Shown here piece by piece: positions 1 to 5,924 of a stretch of 6,471 nucleotides of DNA. Source of the stretch: JBBAEV01 sp041655735 (lineage in GTDB: Bacteria; Bacillota_I; Bacilli_A; RF39; UBA660); assembly GCA_041655735.1 (NCBI GenBank), contig JBBAEV010000041.1, positions 1 through 6,471 on the forward strand. The letters run 5' to 3'. The notes below the pieces were generated by a model. It was given only the letters and a program-made list of their open reading frames with translations. It made no database searches and was not told the origin of the DNA. A program made the position numbers and the translations under genes. Each line of letters begins with the position of its first letter. Positions within the stretch are counted from its first letter, which is position 1.

Positions 1-478
1 CTGTAATATATTGAGTACCAGAATGGTTTTTGATAAATAAATCAAAAACAACATAACCATCTTGTTCCTCTGGTTCATCATAATTATGAACACGACTTGC
101 TAAAATTCTATAACCGCCTTTAGTAGCAGTAAAACTGGCTTTTTCATATAATTTCATTCTTGAAACATCAGGATCCATTTCACCTATTGTTGAAACAGGG
201 AACAATCCTTTTTCAGGCCAACTATTAGTGTTATTAGCATATGCAAGACTATCTATAGTATTTTTGTCAAAAGTTAATGTTTGACTCCATGTATCACCAT
301 CTAGTGATAACTCTAAACTTTCTGTAACAGCCACTTCGATATCAAAACTAGATACATTAACTGTTCTCATTCCAACGAACCATGCAAAGGTTGAAACACC
401 TAATATGATTGCTGTTAGTGAGGTAATAACTATCAGATTTCTAGTTCGTCTTGCCCTTCTTTTGTTTTCTTTTAACAT
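1..478 (-). CDS. SipW/TasA-type secreted surface protein, C-terminal part cut by window edge
   Basis: The reading frame starts at ATG 478-476, preceded by a good ribosome binding site (AGGAGAG, about 487-493), and runs off the left edge after 159 codons. Residues 1-14 are very basic (KRRARRTR). A hydrophobic segment follows at about 15-36 and ends in STFAWFVGM, with Ala-Trp-Phe at 32-34. A basic leader closing in T-x-AWF just before a beta-rich domain is the pattern of SipW-processed, TasA/camelysin-like proteins of Firmicutes. After it comes LELSLDG and a Ser/Thr/Asp-rich region that looks like an extracellular beta domain. The visible part has no cysteine. It lies 15 bp downstream of the 231-aa gene and is surely cotranscribed with it. 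By inference the product is exported and stays at the surface, either anchored or assembled into a fibre. No signal peptidase gene is visible. The family name is a pattern match, not an alignment. Confidence 0.7.
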   Translation of the reverse strand, partial: MLKENKRRARRTRNLIVITSLTAIILGVSTFAWFVGMRTVNVSSFDIEVAVTESLELSLDGDTWSQTLTFDKNTIDSLAYANNTNSWPEKGLFPVSTIGEMDPDVSRMKLYEKASFTATKGGYRILASRVHNYDEPEEQDGYVVFDLFIKNHSGTQYIT

Positions 479-493
479 AAATACATCTCTCCT

Positions 494-1189
494 TTATTTT
501 TCTACAAATTCTGAATTAAATGCCATATGGAGTTTGATTTCGCCCCCTAAAATATTATCTGTACATTCTGGGTCCCCACCATCAATCCATAAGACGATTG
601 TATATTTATCAATATCACCGGGCTTAAAACTTGCTACATGATCCATCACAACTACTTCATCTGATTCAAAAGCAATTGTATCTTTTTCAACCCTTCCATT
701 TTTACCTAATTTAGCATATGTGGTAACATTGCCATTTTTATAAACTCTAATTCTTATAGCCTCATCAACATTTTTTATAACATCATCTATAATTATTTCT
801 GACCAATAATCAGCTACTTCCTCTCCCATATTTTCAATAAAAAAAGTATAAGCAACATAATTATCACCGTTGTGTGATCCTCCATCATGATCATCTAAAT
901 CATTAGGGAGCCACTTATAATAGATGTTGTCCATTGTATCTACTGGTTTAGCAAATAACTCTGTTCTAAAAACCTTATAATCTGGATCATCATAAATAAT
1001 GATTCCTCTTTCAAAATATAGGTTCTTATCTAAAGTTACAGTAAAATTACCGCTATTATAAACAATACTAACAGCAATATATAAAAGAAGCAACAACAAT
1101 AAAAATATAAGTAATGCTATCTTAGAAAATTTTATTACTTTTTTCTTACGTTTAACCTTACTGACTCTTAATATAATTTCGCCCTTCAT
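494..1189 (-). CDS. Single-pass membrane-anchored surface protein, associated with the TasA-like operon
   Basis: This 231-aa protein has a strongly basic N terminus (RVSKVKRKKKVIK, about 8-20) and a very hydrophobic segment at about 23-44 that includes a run of leucines. An extracellular domain of about 185 residues follows. Landmarks are YKWLPNDLDDHDGGSHNGDN (91-110), YVAYTFFIEN (111-120) and, near the end, WIDGGDPECTDNILGGEIKL (201-220), which holds the only cysteine, C209. I recognise this ending (I/LW-x-x-G-x-DPxC-x-D-I-x-GG) from proteins encoded beside SipW/TasA-type genes in Firmicutes, but I cannot give a characterised function. The start at 1189 is the first gene after a strong promoter; its upstream AGGATATAGGT is only a moderate ribosome binding site. 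It is the first gene of an operon with the AWF-leader gene 15 bp downstream. Membrane topology is well supported; the biochemical role is unknown. Confidence 0.7.
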   Translation of the reverse strand: MKGEIILRVSKVKRKKKVIKFSKIALLIFLLLLLLLYIAVSIVYNSGNFTVTLDKNLYFERGIIIYDDPDYKVFRTELFAKPVDTMDNIYYKWLPNDLDDHDGGSHNGDNYVAYTFFIENMGEEVADYWSEIIIDDVIKNVDEAIRIRVYKNGNVTTYAKLGKNGRVEKDTIAFESDEVVVMDHVASFKPGDIDKYTIVLWIDGGDPECTDNILGGEIKLHMAFNSEFVEK

Positions 1190-1253
1190 TTTTACCTATA
1201 TCCTTTTTTTCACAACTTTTACATCATGCTAATAAGCATACTACGCTATCCTT

Positions 1254-1303
1254 ATTGTAATATACAATCTAATTGTAACATAAAGAGGCAGATTGTCAAC
1301 AAT
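1254..1303. promoter_or_regulatory. Operator-like cluster of ATTGT/ACAAT half-sites over the promoter
   Basis: On the plus strand ATTGTA (1254-1259), TACAAT (1263-1268) and ATTGTA (1272-1277) alternate in orientation with exactly 9-bp spacing; the last one is the -10 box itself. A further inverted pair ATTGT-CA-ACAAT (1292-1303) covers the -35 box. Overlapping symmetrical half-sites on both promoter boxes are typical of a repressor operator. The regulator is unknown, and in AT-rich DNA part of this could be chance. Confidence 0.4.
1272..1299 (-). promoter_or_regulatory. Sigma-A-type promoter of the surface-protein operon
   Basis: Read on the minus strand there is a perfect -35 box TTGACA (1299-1294), a 16-bp spacer and a -10 box TACAAT (1277-1272) preceded by TGT, which makes an extended -10. 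Transcription should begin near 1265, giving a leader of about 75 nt before the ATG at 1189. The leader can form a small hairpin, ATGCT-TATT-AGCAT (1239-1226). An alternative pairing between AATAAG (about 1255-1250) and CTTATT (about 1236-1231) would compete with it. Neither resembles a known riboswitch. Confidence 0.8.
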
Positions 1304-1317
1304 ATTTTAATTATTTT

Positions 1318-1356
1318 GTCGAAAAACGCCGCGTTGGAAAAACCTTTTAGATCGAC
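1318..1356. other. GC-richer patch with inverted repeats in the intergenic region
   Basis: This patch sits between the htrA terminator and the surface-operon promoter and contrasts with its AT-rich surroundings. It is bounded by GTCGA (1318-1322) and TCGAC (1352-1356). Inside is the near-palindrome AACGCCGCGTT (1325-1335), followed by GGAAAAACC (1336-1344). It encodes nothing and lies upstream of the -35 box, so an activator or repressor site is possible. I do not recognise it. Confidence 0.3.
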
Positions 1357-1370
1357 ATATTATCCAAGTT

Positions 1371-1409
1371 AAATAAAAAATAAATAACTATAGTTTATAG
1401 TTATTTATT
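1371..1409 (-). terminator. Intrinsic terminator of the abi-htrA operon
   Basis: A perfect 14-bp inverted repeat (1379-1392 with 1396-1409, 3-nt loop) overlaps the htrA stop codon. On the minus strand it is followed by a run of T (about 1380-1371, TTTTATTT-like). The stem has only one G-C pair, which is weak, but its position and T tract fit a rho-independent terminator in a very AT-rich genome. Confidence 0.65.
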
Positions 1410-2487
1410 CATTATTAGCCTGATCTAATTTTATCTCCACCGTCTTTATTTCTTTATTTCTTACATAAGTAATTGTAATTGTATCCCCTATGTTGTATTT
1501 ATATAATATATATCTTAAATAAGCTTTATCAACTAATTTTTCATCATCAATTTTTTGAATAACATCACCTTTTTTAAAATTAACTTTAGCGGCCGGCGTA
1601 TCCTTTAATACATCTACTACTAAAACCCCTTCAGTTATGTCTTCATCTATTGTAATGCCAGATTTATATATACTATAAGATTCATCTAAATCTATTATCT
1701 GAACCCCCAGTAATGGTCTTTCAATTGCTTCTCCTTTTTCTAATTTAGAAATATGGTTCATTGCATATTCAATTGGTATCGCAAAACCCATTCCTTCTAC
1801 TTCTTCTTTAACAAATTTAAGAGAATTAACACCAATTACTTCTCCGTTAATATTTACTAATGGGCCACCACTATTACCAGGGTTAATAGAAGCATCAGTT
1901 TGAATAACTTTCATAACCCAATCCCCTGTTTGGCTTCCTGTTAAATCAACTGTAACTAAGCGATCTTTCCCAGAAAGTATTCCTTTAGTAACAGTACCAA
2001 AATATTCAGCTCCTACAGGTGTTCCTACAGTAAATAAAGTATCTCCTAACTTTGCTTCTTCACTATTTCCAATAGCCGCAACTAAATTAATATAGGAGAC
2101 TGGGACTCTAACAACCGCAACATCAACAAAAACATCACCACCCAACACTATACCTTCTGCTTTTCTTGAATCAGAAAAAGTAACTTCTATTTTAGATCCA
2201 CCCTCAACAACATGTTGATTAGTAAGAATATAACCATATTTAGCATCTTTTTTATAAACAAACCCAGTCCCTGTACTATATACCTCTATTCCTTTGTAAC
2301 TTTCAATCACTACCACCGCATCATATATCTTATTAATAGATGCATTTAAACTGGTTTCATTAATTTCTACAGATACCGTTTCTGTCTCCCTGTCTTCTTC
2401 GAAATAATCTAATACAAAGTATGTTGATACCCCTCCTAAAGCAAACACCAATAAAATAACAACTATTATTAATATTTTCTTTTTCAT
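1405..2487 (-). CDS. htrA: HtrA/DegP-family membrane-anchored serine protease with one PDZ domain
   Basis: This 360-aa envelope protease degrades or trims misfolded exported proteins. The N terminus is a signal anchor (about 4-26), which places the catalytic domain outside the membrane. The trypsin-like domain (about 45-230) has the full catalytic triad: H92 in LTNQHVVEGG, D122 in VDVAVV, and S206 in INPGNSGGPL, the classic HtrA serine motif. A single PDZ domain follows (about 250-350, with DTPAAKVNFKKGDVIQKIDD). Length and order match Gram-positive HtrA/YkdA-type proteins. The start at ATG 2487 has an ideal AGAGGTGA ribosome binding site. The gene begins 12 bp after the Abi_2 gene with no visible promoter between them, so the two should be cotranscribed. 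The promoter holds no recognisable CssR-like site. By inference its substrates include exported or surface proteins, perhaps those of the neighbouring operon. The family assignment is near certain; the linkage to Abi_2 is unusual. Confidence 0.95.
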   Translation of the reverse strand: MKKKILIIVVILLVFALGGVSTYFVLDYFEEDRETETVSVEINETSLNASINKIYDAVVVIESYKGIEVYSTGTGFVYKKDAKYGYILTNQHVVEGGSKIEVTFSDSRKAEGIVLGGDVFVDVAVVRVPVSYINLVAAIGNSEEAKLGDTLFTVGTPVGAEYFGTVTKGILSGKDRLVTVDLTGSQTGDWVMKVIQTDASINPGNSGGPLVNINGEVIGVNSLKFVKEEVEGMGFAIPIEYAMNHISKLEKGEAIERPLLGVQIIDLDESYSIYKSGITIDEDITEGVLVVDVLKDTPAAKVNFKKGDVIQKIDDEKLVDKAYLRYILYKYNIGDTITITYVRNKEIKTVEIKLDQANNE

Positions 2488-2499
2488 AATATCACCTCT

Positions 2500-3429
2500 T
2501 TATAATTTTTCTATTTCATCCCAATTAATTGGGAATCCCATTCTATCATATATTTTAGTTAAAGGAATAGAATTAACTTTTTCATCTAATTTATTGATTT
2601 CTACTTTTATGTTTTCAATAAAATATTTGAATTCCTCCCTCGCTAACATGTGTTTTAAAATGATTACTATTGCATAAATATCATTTTTGCCATATATATA
2701 TTCTCCATCAGTAGTAGGAATATTAAGCATACGGTGATAATTATTATCATTTATTTGTCTTTGTGTTTTGTTTTCAAATAATATATCTTCATGGGCACAT
2801 AAATTACGATAATTTGCAAGTAGCGCTAAATAATCATTCATGTTTTCAATATCTAAATTATAAAACTCAGTTATTGAAAATTGATCTTCTGGTTTTAGTA
2901 TTGAATAGAATTCACTAACTAAACCAAATGATAATACTTTTACCAAAACCCATAAAGGAATATACCCATGATTGCTCAAATAATGCAAAGTAGCTCTATG
3001 CAATTTACTATTTATTCTTATTTGTCTTTTCATTTTTCTTAACAAATCATTAACCTGTCTACTTTTAGATGGATCTTGACTAAAGTTTTTATGTTTTAAA
3101 TAGTCCTTTTCTTTATAACCATATTTTTTTGACAATTGATAACTAAGTATAGATTTTATATTGTTTTCTACAATAAGAATATTCTTAAACAAAATATTTC
3201 TAATATTTCTATCAAATAGAAATAGAGAATGTAGTTCATCAAAAGTAGTTCCCTCAATAAACTTTCTATCACTCAGAGAACGATAAAAAATAAGACGATA
3301 TCCATGTATAAAAAAGTAATTTTCTCTAAATAGTATATCTTTTGTTTGTTCGATATCTGTTATAGTCAACCCTTTATCTTGTAGTATTTTTAGTTGTTCA
3401 TCAATAGTTTTAAACTGCTTCTTTTCCAT
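2500..3429 (-). CDS. Abi_2 family (AbiD/AbiF-like) HEPN abortive-infection protein
   Basis: This 309-aa protein has the Abi_2 layout. An N-terminal TIDEQLKILQDKGL helix comes first, then ENYFFIHGYRLIFYR (36-50, equivalent to the family's NYYRLSGY stretch). The long helix LFDRNIRNILFKNILIVENN (71-90) leads to SYQLSKKYG. YIPLWVLVKVLSFGL (156-170) is the family's P-x-W/SFG segment. The HEPN-type motif R208-NLCA-H213 (Rx4H) lies in LANYRNLCAHEDILF. HEPN proteins with this motif are usually metal-independent RNases; in the Abi_2 family this is linked to growth arrest on phage infection. There is no signal peptide, so it acts in the cytoplasm. The start at 3429 has the ribosome binding site AAGGTGAT. 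It is the first gene of the operon with htrA. AbiF relatives have been reported with an adjacent structured RNA, but the 92-bp upstream gap here contains no such structure. The phage target and any antitoxin are unknown. Confidence 0.88.
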   Translation of the reverse strand: MEKKQFKTIDEQLKILQDKGLTITDIEQTKDILFRENYFFIHGYRLIFYRSLSDRKFIEGTTFDELHSLFLFDRNIRNILFKNILIVENNIKSILSYQLSKKYGYKEKDYLKHKNFSQDPSKSRQVNDLLRKMKRQIRINSKLHRATLHYLSNHGYIPLWVLVKVLSFGLVSEFYSILKPEDQFSITEFYNLDIENMNDYLALLANYRNLCAHEDILFENKTQRQINDNNYHRMLNIPTTDGEYIYGKNDIYAIVIILKHMLAREEFKYFIENIKVEINKLDEKVNSIPLTKIYDRMGFPINWDEIEKL

Positions 3430-3445
3430 ACTATCACCTTATATA

Positions 3446-3454
3446 ATTATATCA
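3446..3454 (-). promoter_or_regulatory. Extended -10 promoter for the abi-htrA operon
   Basis: On the minus strand TGATATAAT (3454-3446) is a perfect extended -10 element. No good -35 box lies 16-18 bp upstream (about 3469-3474), as is common for extended -10 promoters. Transcription should start near 3439, leaving about 10 nt before the ATG at 3429, which is just enough for the ribosome binding site. Confidence 0.6.
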
Positions 3455-3491
3455 TAAAAATATTAAAAAAATATTCTATTTTTAAAATATA

Positions 3492-3500
3492 TGATATAAT
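3492..3500 (+). promoter_or_regulatory. Extended -10 promoter for the phospholipase-like gene
   Basis: TGATATAAT (3492-3500) is a perfect extended -10 box. The region 17 bp upstream (TATTCT, 3472-3477) does not resemble TTGACA. Transcription should start near 3507, so the ribosome binding site AAGGAG (3508-3513) would lie at the very 5' end of the message. Confidence 0.6.
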
Positions 3501-3521
3501 TTTTACTAAGGAGTGAACAAG

Positions 3522-4505
3522 ATGCCTAGTACATTTACTCATTCAATATTTGTTTTGGATGTTTATGATAAATTTGATGAAATAAATCGAGAAAGATTAA
3601 AAAACAATATCGAAGAATTAAAATTATTTGCTCAAGGACCAGATGTTTTTTTATTTCATGATATCGCAAAACTAACAAGAAAAAAAGCAGTATGGATTTT
3701 AGGAAAAACAGTTCATCGCAATAATACAAAAGATTTTTTTATAAATGTTGTTTCCTATATTAAAAAAAATAAATTAGAAAATAATTACAGCGTAATTGCC
3801 TTCTTATATGGCTTTATATGTCATTATGTGTTAGATTCAACATGTCATCCATTTATTATTTATAAAACAGGAGTATACAACAAAGATAATAGAGAATCAC
3901 TTAAATATATTGGGATGCATGATGATATGGAAAGTGCTATTGATGCTTATTTTATTAAAAATAAATTAAAAATAAAAGCACGAAAATATAAACCACATAA
4001 TTATATATCCGAATTAAAAGAATTTTCACCAGAGTTAAATAAAATAATAGATTATACTTTCAAAGAAACATTCGAATGGGATAACGTAAGTAAGATATAC
4101 TTTAAATCTTATAAAAGAATGAAGAAATTATATAAATTATATCGTTATGATCCTTTCAAAATAAAAAGAACCTTATATTCCTTCATAGATAAAATAACTC
4201 CTAAAAAAATAAGGGACTTAAAATGGATATCCTATAATTATGACTACAAGAGAAAACTACATTATTTAAACTTAGAGAAACAAAAGTGGAATCATCCTTT
4301 AGATAAAAACGAAACATATAATTATTCATTTATAGAATTATATGTTATTGCCTGTAGTAAAGCAGTTAATATTATTAATGAGGTAAATAAAGTATTATAT
4401 AAAAAAGGAAGCATAAAAGATTTAGATAAAGTATTTACAAATGTTTCTTATAGTCATGGTAAAAATTGTAACACAAAAGAAAAAATGCAATATTTTGAAT
4501 TTTAA
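3522..4505 (+). CDS. Zinc-dependent phospholipase C family protein (Zn_dep_PLPC)
   Basis: This is a 327-aa protein. I chose ATG 3522 because AAGGAG (3508-3513) lies 8 bp upstream. The in-frame GTG at 3513 would overlap that site, and the family typically begins MPSTFTH. Likely metal ligands follow the family order: H7 in STFTH, D41 in QGPDVF, H65 in GKTVHRNN, H101, D105 and H109 in CHYVLDSTCHPF, and H133 with E137 in GMHDDMESAID. The C-terminal helical part has WNHPLD and NYSFIELYVIACSKA, then CN-KEKMQYFEF. Family members may hydrolyse phosphodiesters of phospholipids, but this bacterial subgroup is uncharacterised as far as I know. There is no signal peptide or membrane segment, so the product is probably cytoplasmic and not a secreted toxin. 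It is a single-gene transcript, divergent from the Abi_2 operon and closed by a strong terminator. Family assignment is good; substrate is unknown. Confidence 0.85.
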   Translation: MPSTFTHSIFVLDVYDKFDEINRERLKNNIEELKLFAQGPDVFLFHDIAKLTRKKAVWILGKTVHRNNTKDFFINVVSYIKKNKLENNYSVIAFLYGFICHYVLDSTCHPFIIYKTGVYNKDNRESLKYIGMHDDMESAIDAYFIKNKLKIKARKYKPHNYISELKEFSPELNKIIDYTFKETFEWDNVSKIYFKSYKRMKKLYKLYRYDPFKIKRTLYSFIDKITPKKIRDLKWISYNYDYKRKLHYLNLEKQKWNHPLDKNETYNYSFIELYVIACSKAVNIINEVNKVLYKKGSIKDLDKVFTNVSYSHGKNCNTKEKMQYFEF

Positions 4506-4529
4506 AACATCGAAAGATGTTTTTTATTT
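4504..4529 (+). terminator. Rho-independent terminator of the phospholipase-like gene
   Basis: AAAACATC (4504-4511) pairs perfectly with GATGTTTT (4516-4523) around a GAAA tetraloop closed by C-G. A run of T interrupted by a single A continues to 4529. The stem begins inside the TAA stop codon (4503-4505). Confidence 0.9.
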
Positions 4530-4555
4530 GTATTAATATTAAATATTTTTAAATA
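4528..4555 (+). promoter_or_regulatory. Possible weak promoter for the spoIID-like gene
   Basis: The preceding terminator implies that a new promoter lies in the 45-bp gap. The best vegetative fit is TTGTAT (4528-4533), 16 bp, TAAATA (4550-4555), which is poor. I see no convincing sigma-E or sigma-F consensus. The gap is otherwise AT-rich, with a short AATAT-TAA-ATATT inverted repeat (about 4535-4547). Confidence 0.25.
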
Positions 4556-4574
4556 CTAAAAATGAGGTGTATTT

Positions 4575-5924
4575 ATGTTTTATTATCATAAAATAAAAAC
4601 TATTAATAATGAAGAGTATCTATACTTGTATTTAGATAATTACTTTGAATTTAGTAAAGAATTCATCACAAAAAAAGATAAAGTAAAGAAAAGATCTTTA
4701 AGGAAACGCATAAATGATTATATAAAAACACATAAGATTAAGTTCAAAGGAAGAAAAGTTCATATTATAGCAGGAGGATTAATCTTATTTAGTGTTATTT
4801 TAGGAAATACTTATTATAATTATGAAGTAAATGATTATCGTGATTCTAACTATCAATATGTGGAATCAATGGATAATTTATTAAATACTACGGTATTAGA
4901 TGAAGAAATAGAAGAAAAAATAACAAAAGAAATTAAAGATAAAGTAAAGGGAGTTGAAAAAGAGAACGTTGTTGATGATAATAAAACAGAAGTTAAAAGA
5001 GAAACCGTTAAACCTAAAACAGAAGTTCCAAAAGAAAAGGTTATTGTAGAAAATCCTAAAATAGTAAAAACCGTTCCTAAAGTAAAAAAAGAAGTAGAAG
5101 TTATACCGGAAGAAACTGGTATAAAAATAAATCTAATAAGATCTAGTGGTACTATTAAAATAGATCTTGAAGATTATGTTATAGGCGTAGTTGGTGCAGA
5201 AATGCCTGCATCTTTTAATATAGAAGCATTAAAAGCACAAGCGATTGCAGCTAGGACTTATGCTTTAAAAAGAAGAACTGAAAATAAACAATTGACTGAT
5301 ACTGATTCTCACCAAATATATAAAGATAATAATGCATTAAAAGCACAATGGGGCGGAAGTTATAATACATATTATAATAAGATTAAAAAAGCGGTAACCA
5401 ATACCAAAGGTGAGTATATTGCTTATAATGGTTATTATATTGATGCTTTATATCATTCTACTAGTAATGGTAAAACAGAAGATCCCATTAATGTCTGGGG
5501 AGGCGCTTTCCCATATTTAAAAAGCGTGGATAGTCATTGGGATAAAAACGCTGCTAGTTATGAAAGAACTACTACTATCCCTGTAAGTAGTTTTAGTTCT
5601 ACTTTAGGTATAGATGTAACAGCAGACACTCCAATTGAAATAATATCTAAAACAACTGGTGATAGGGTTAATAAAATACAAATCGGAGATAACACCTATT
5701 TAGGTATTGATATTAGAGATCTATTTGGACTAAGATCGGCTGATTTTGATATTACTTTAGAAGGAGATAATATTATATTTGCAATGAGAGGATATGGGCA
5801 CGGAGTTGGTATGAGTCAATACGGAGCTAATGGTATGGCCAAAGAAGGACGCAATTATAAAAGTATATTAAAACATTATTATCCTAATACTACTATTTTA
5901 ATTGAAGATCAATTATTAAAGTAA
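4575..5924 (+). CDS. spoIID: SpoIID/LytB-domain peptidoglycan lytic transglycosylase, membrane-anchored with long stalk
   Basis: This is a 449-aa protein; SpoIID enzymes cleave glycan strands, classically with SpoIIP during engulfment of the forespore. The order here is a basic cytoplasmic segment (1-61), one membrane helix (about 62-79), a Lys/Glu/Val-rich stalk with repeated PK-x-E/VPK-type units (about 105-182), and the SpoIID domain (about 183-445). Hallmarks are YVIGVVGAEMPASF (201-214) with the presumed catalytic E209, EALKAQAIAARTYAL (217-231), DSHQIY (244-249), YHSTSNGKTED (293-303) and RGYGHGVGMSQYGANGMA (405-422). The whole protein has no cysteine, so any metal site cannot use one. 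The start at 4575 has GAGGTG 5 bp upstream. The first 60 residues and the long stalk are more than a plain signal anchor; I do not recognise the N-terminal part. The 3' end overlaps the convergent amidase gene. It could serve vegetative wall remodelling instead of sporulation. The spoIID symbol is by domain, not proven orthology. Confidence 0.88.
   Translation: MFYYHKIKTINNEEYLYLYLDNYFEFSKEFITKKDKVKKRSLRKRINDYIKTHKIKFKGRKVHIIAGGLILFSVILGNTYYNYEVNDYRDSNYQYVESMDNLLNTTVLDEEIEEKITKEIKDKVKGVEKENVVDDNKTEVKRETVKPKTEVPKEKVIVENPKIVKTVPKVKKEVEVIPEETGIKINLIRSSGTIKIDLEDYVIGVVGAEMPASFNIEALKAQAIAARTYALKRRTENKQLTDTDSHQIYKDNNALKAQWGGSYNTYYNKIKKAVTNTKGEYIAYNGYYIDALYHSTSNGKTEDPINVWGGAFPYLKSVDSHWDKNAASYERTTTIPVSSFSSTLGIDVTADTPIEIISKTTGDRVNKIQIGDNTYLGIDIRDLFGLRSADFDITLEGDNIIFAMRGYGHGVGMSQYGANGMAKEGRNYKSILKHYYPNTTILIEDQLLK

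Larger units (their letters stand above)
3445..3501. repeat. Perfect 12-bp inverted repeat carrying two divergent -10 boxes
   Basis: AATTATATCATA (3445-3456) and TATGATATAATT (3490-3501) are exact reverse complements separated by 33 bp. Each arm contains a TGATATAAT extended -10 facing outward. The repeat therefore makes the two divergent promoters symmetrical, and their -35 zones overlap near 3469-3477. The spacer is almost pure A/T with no other recognisable site. Confidence 0.75.

Noticed and set aside
138..144. Residues 138-144 of the Abi_2 protein (R-x5-H) as a second HEPN active site
   Set aside because: The numbers here are protein residues. The motif lies in a basic stretch outside the conserved helix and is probably chance; the canonical site is R208/H213.
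405..641. Open frame on the plus strand, 78 codons
   Set aside because: It lies antisense across the end of one gene and the start of the next on the minus strand. It has no ribosome binding site, and its composition follows the reverse complement of the real genes.
1350..1376. dif-like chromosome dimer resolution site
   Set aside because: There is only loose similarity around ATATTAT and GTTAAAT; the two binding arms and the central spacing do not match.
3513..3521. GTG start at 3513 for the phospholipase-like protein
   Set aside because: That codon overlaps the AAGGAG ribosome binding site, which is ideally spaced for ATG 3522, and the family begins MPSTFTH.
3535..3729. Open frame on the minus strand, 64 codons
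   Set aside because: It is antisense within the phospholipase-like gene, with no ribosome binding site or promoter.
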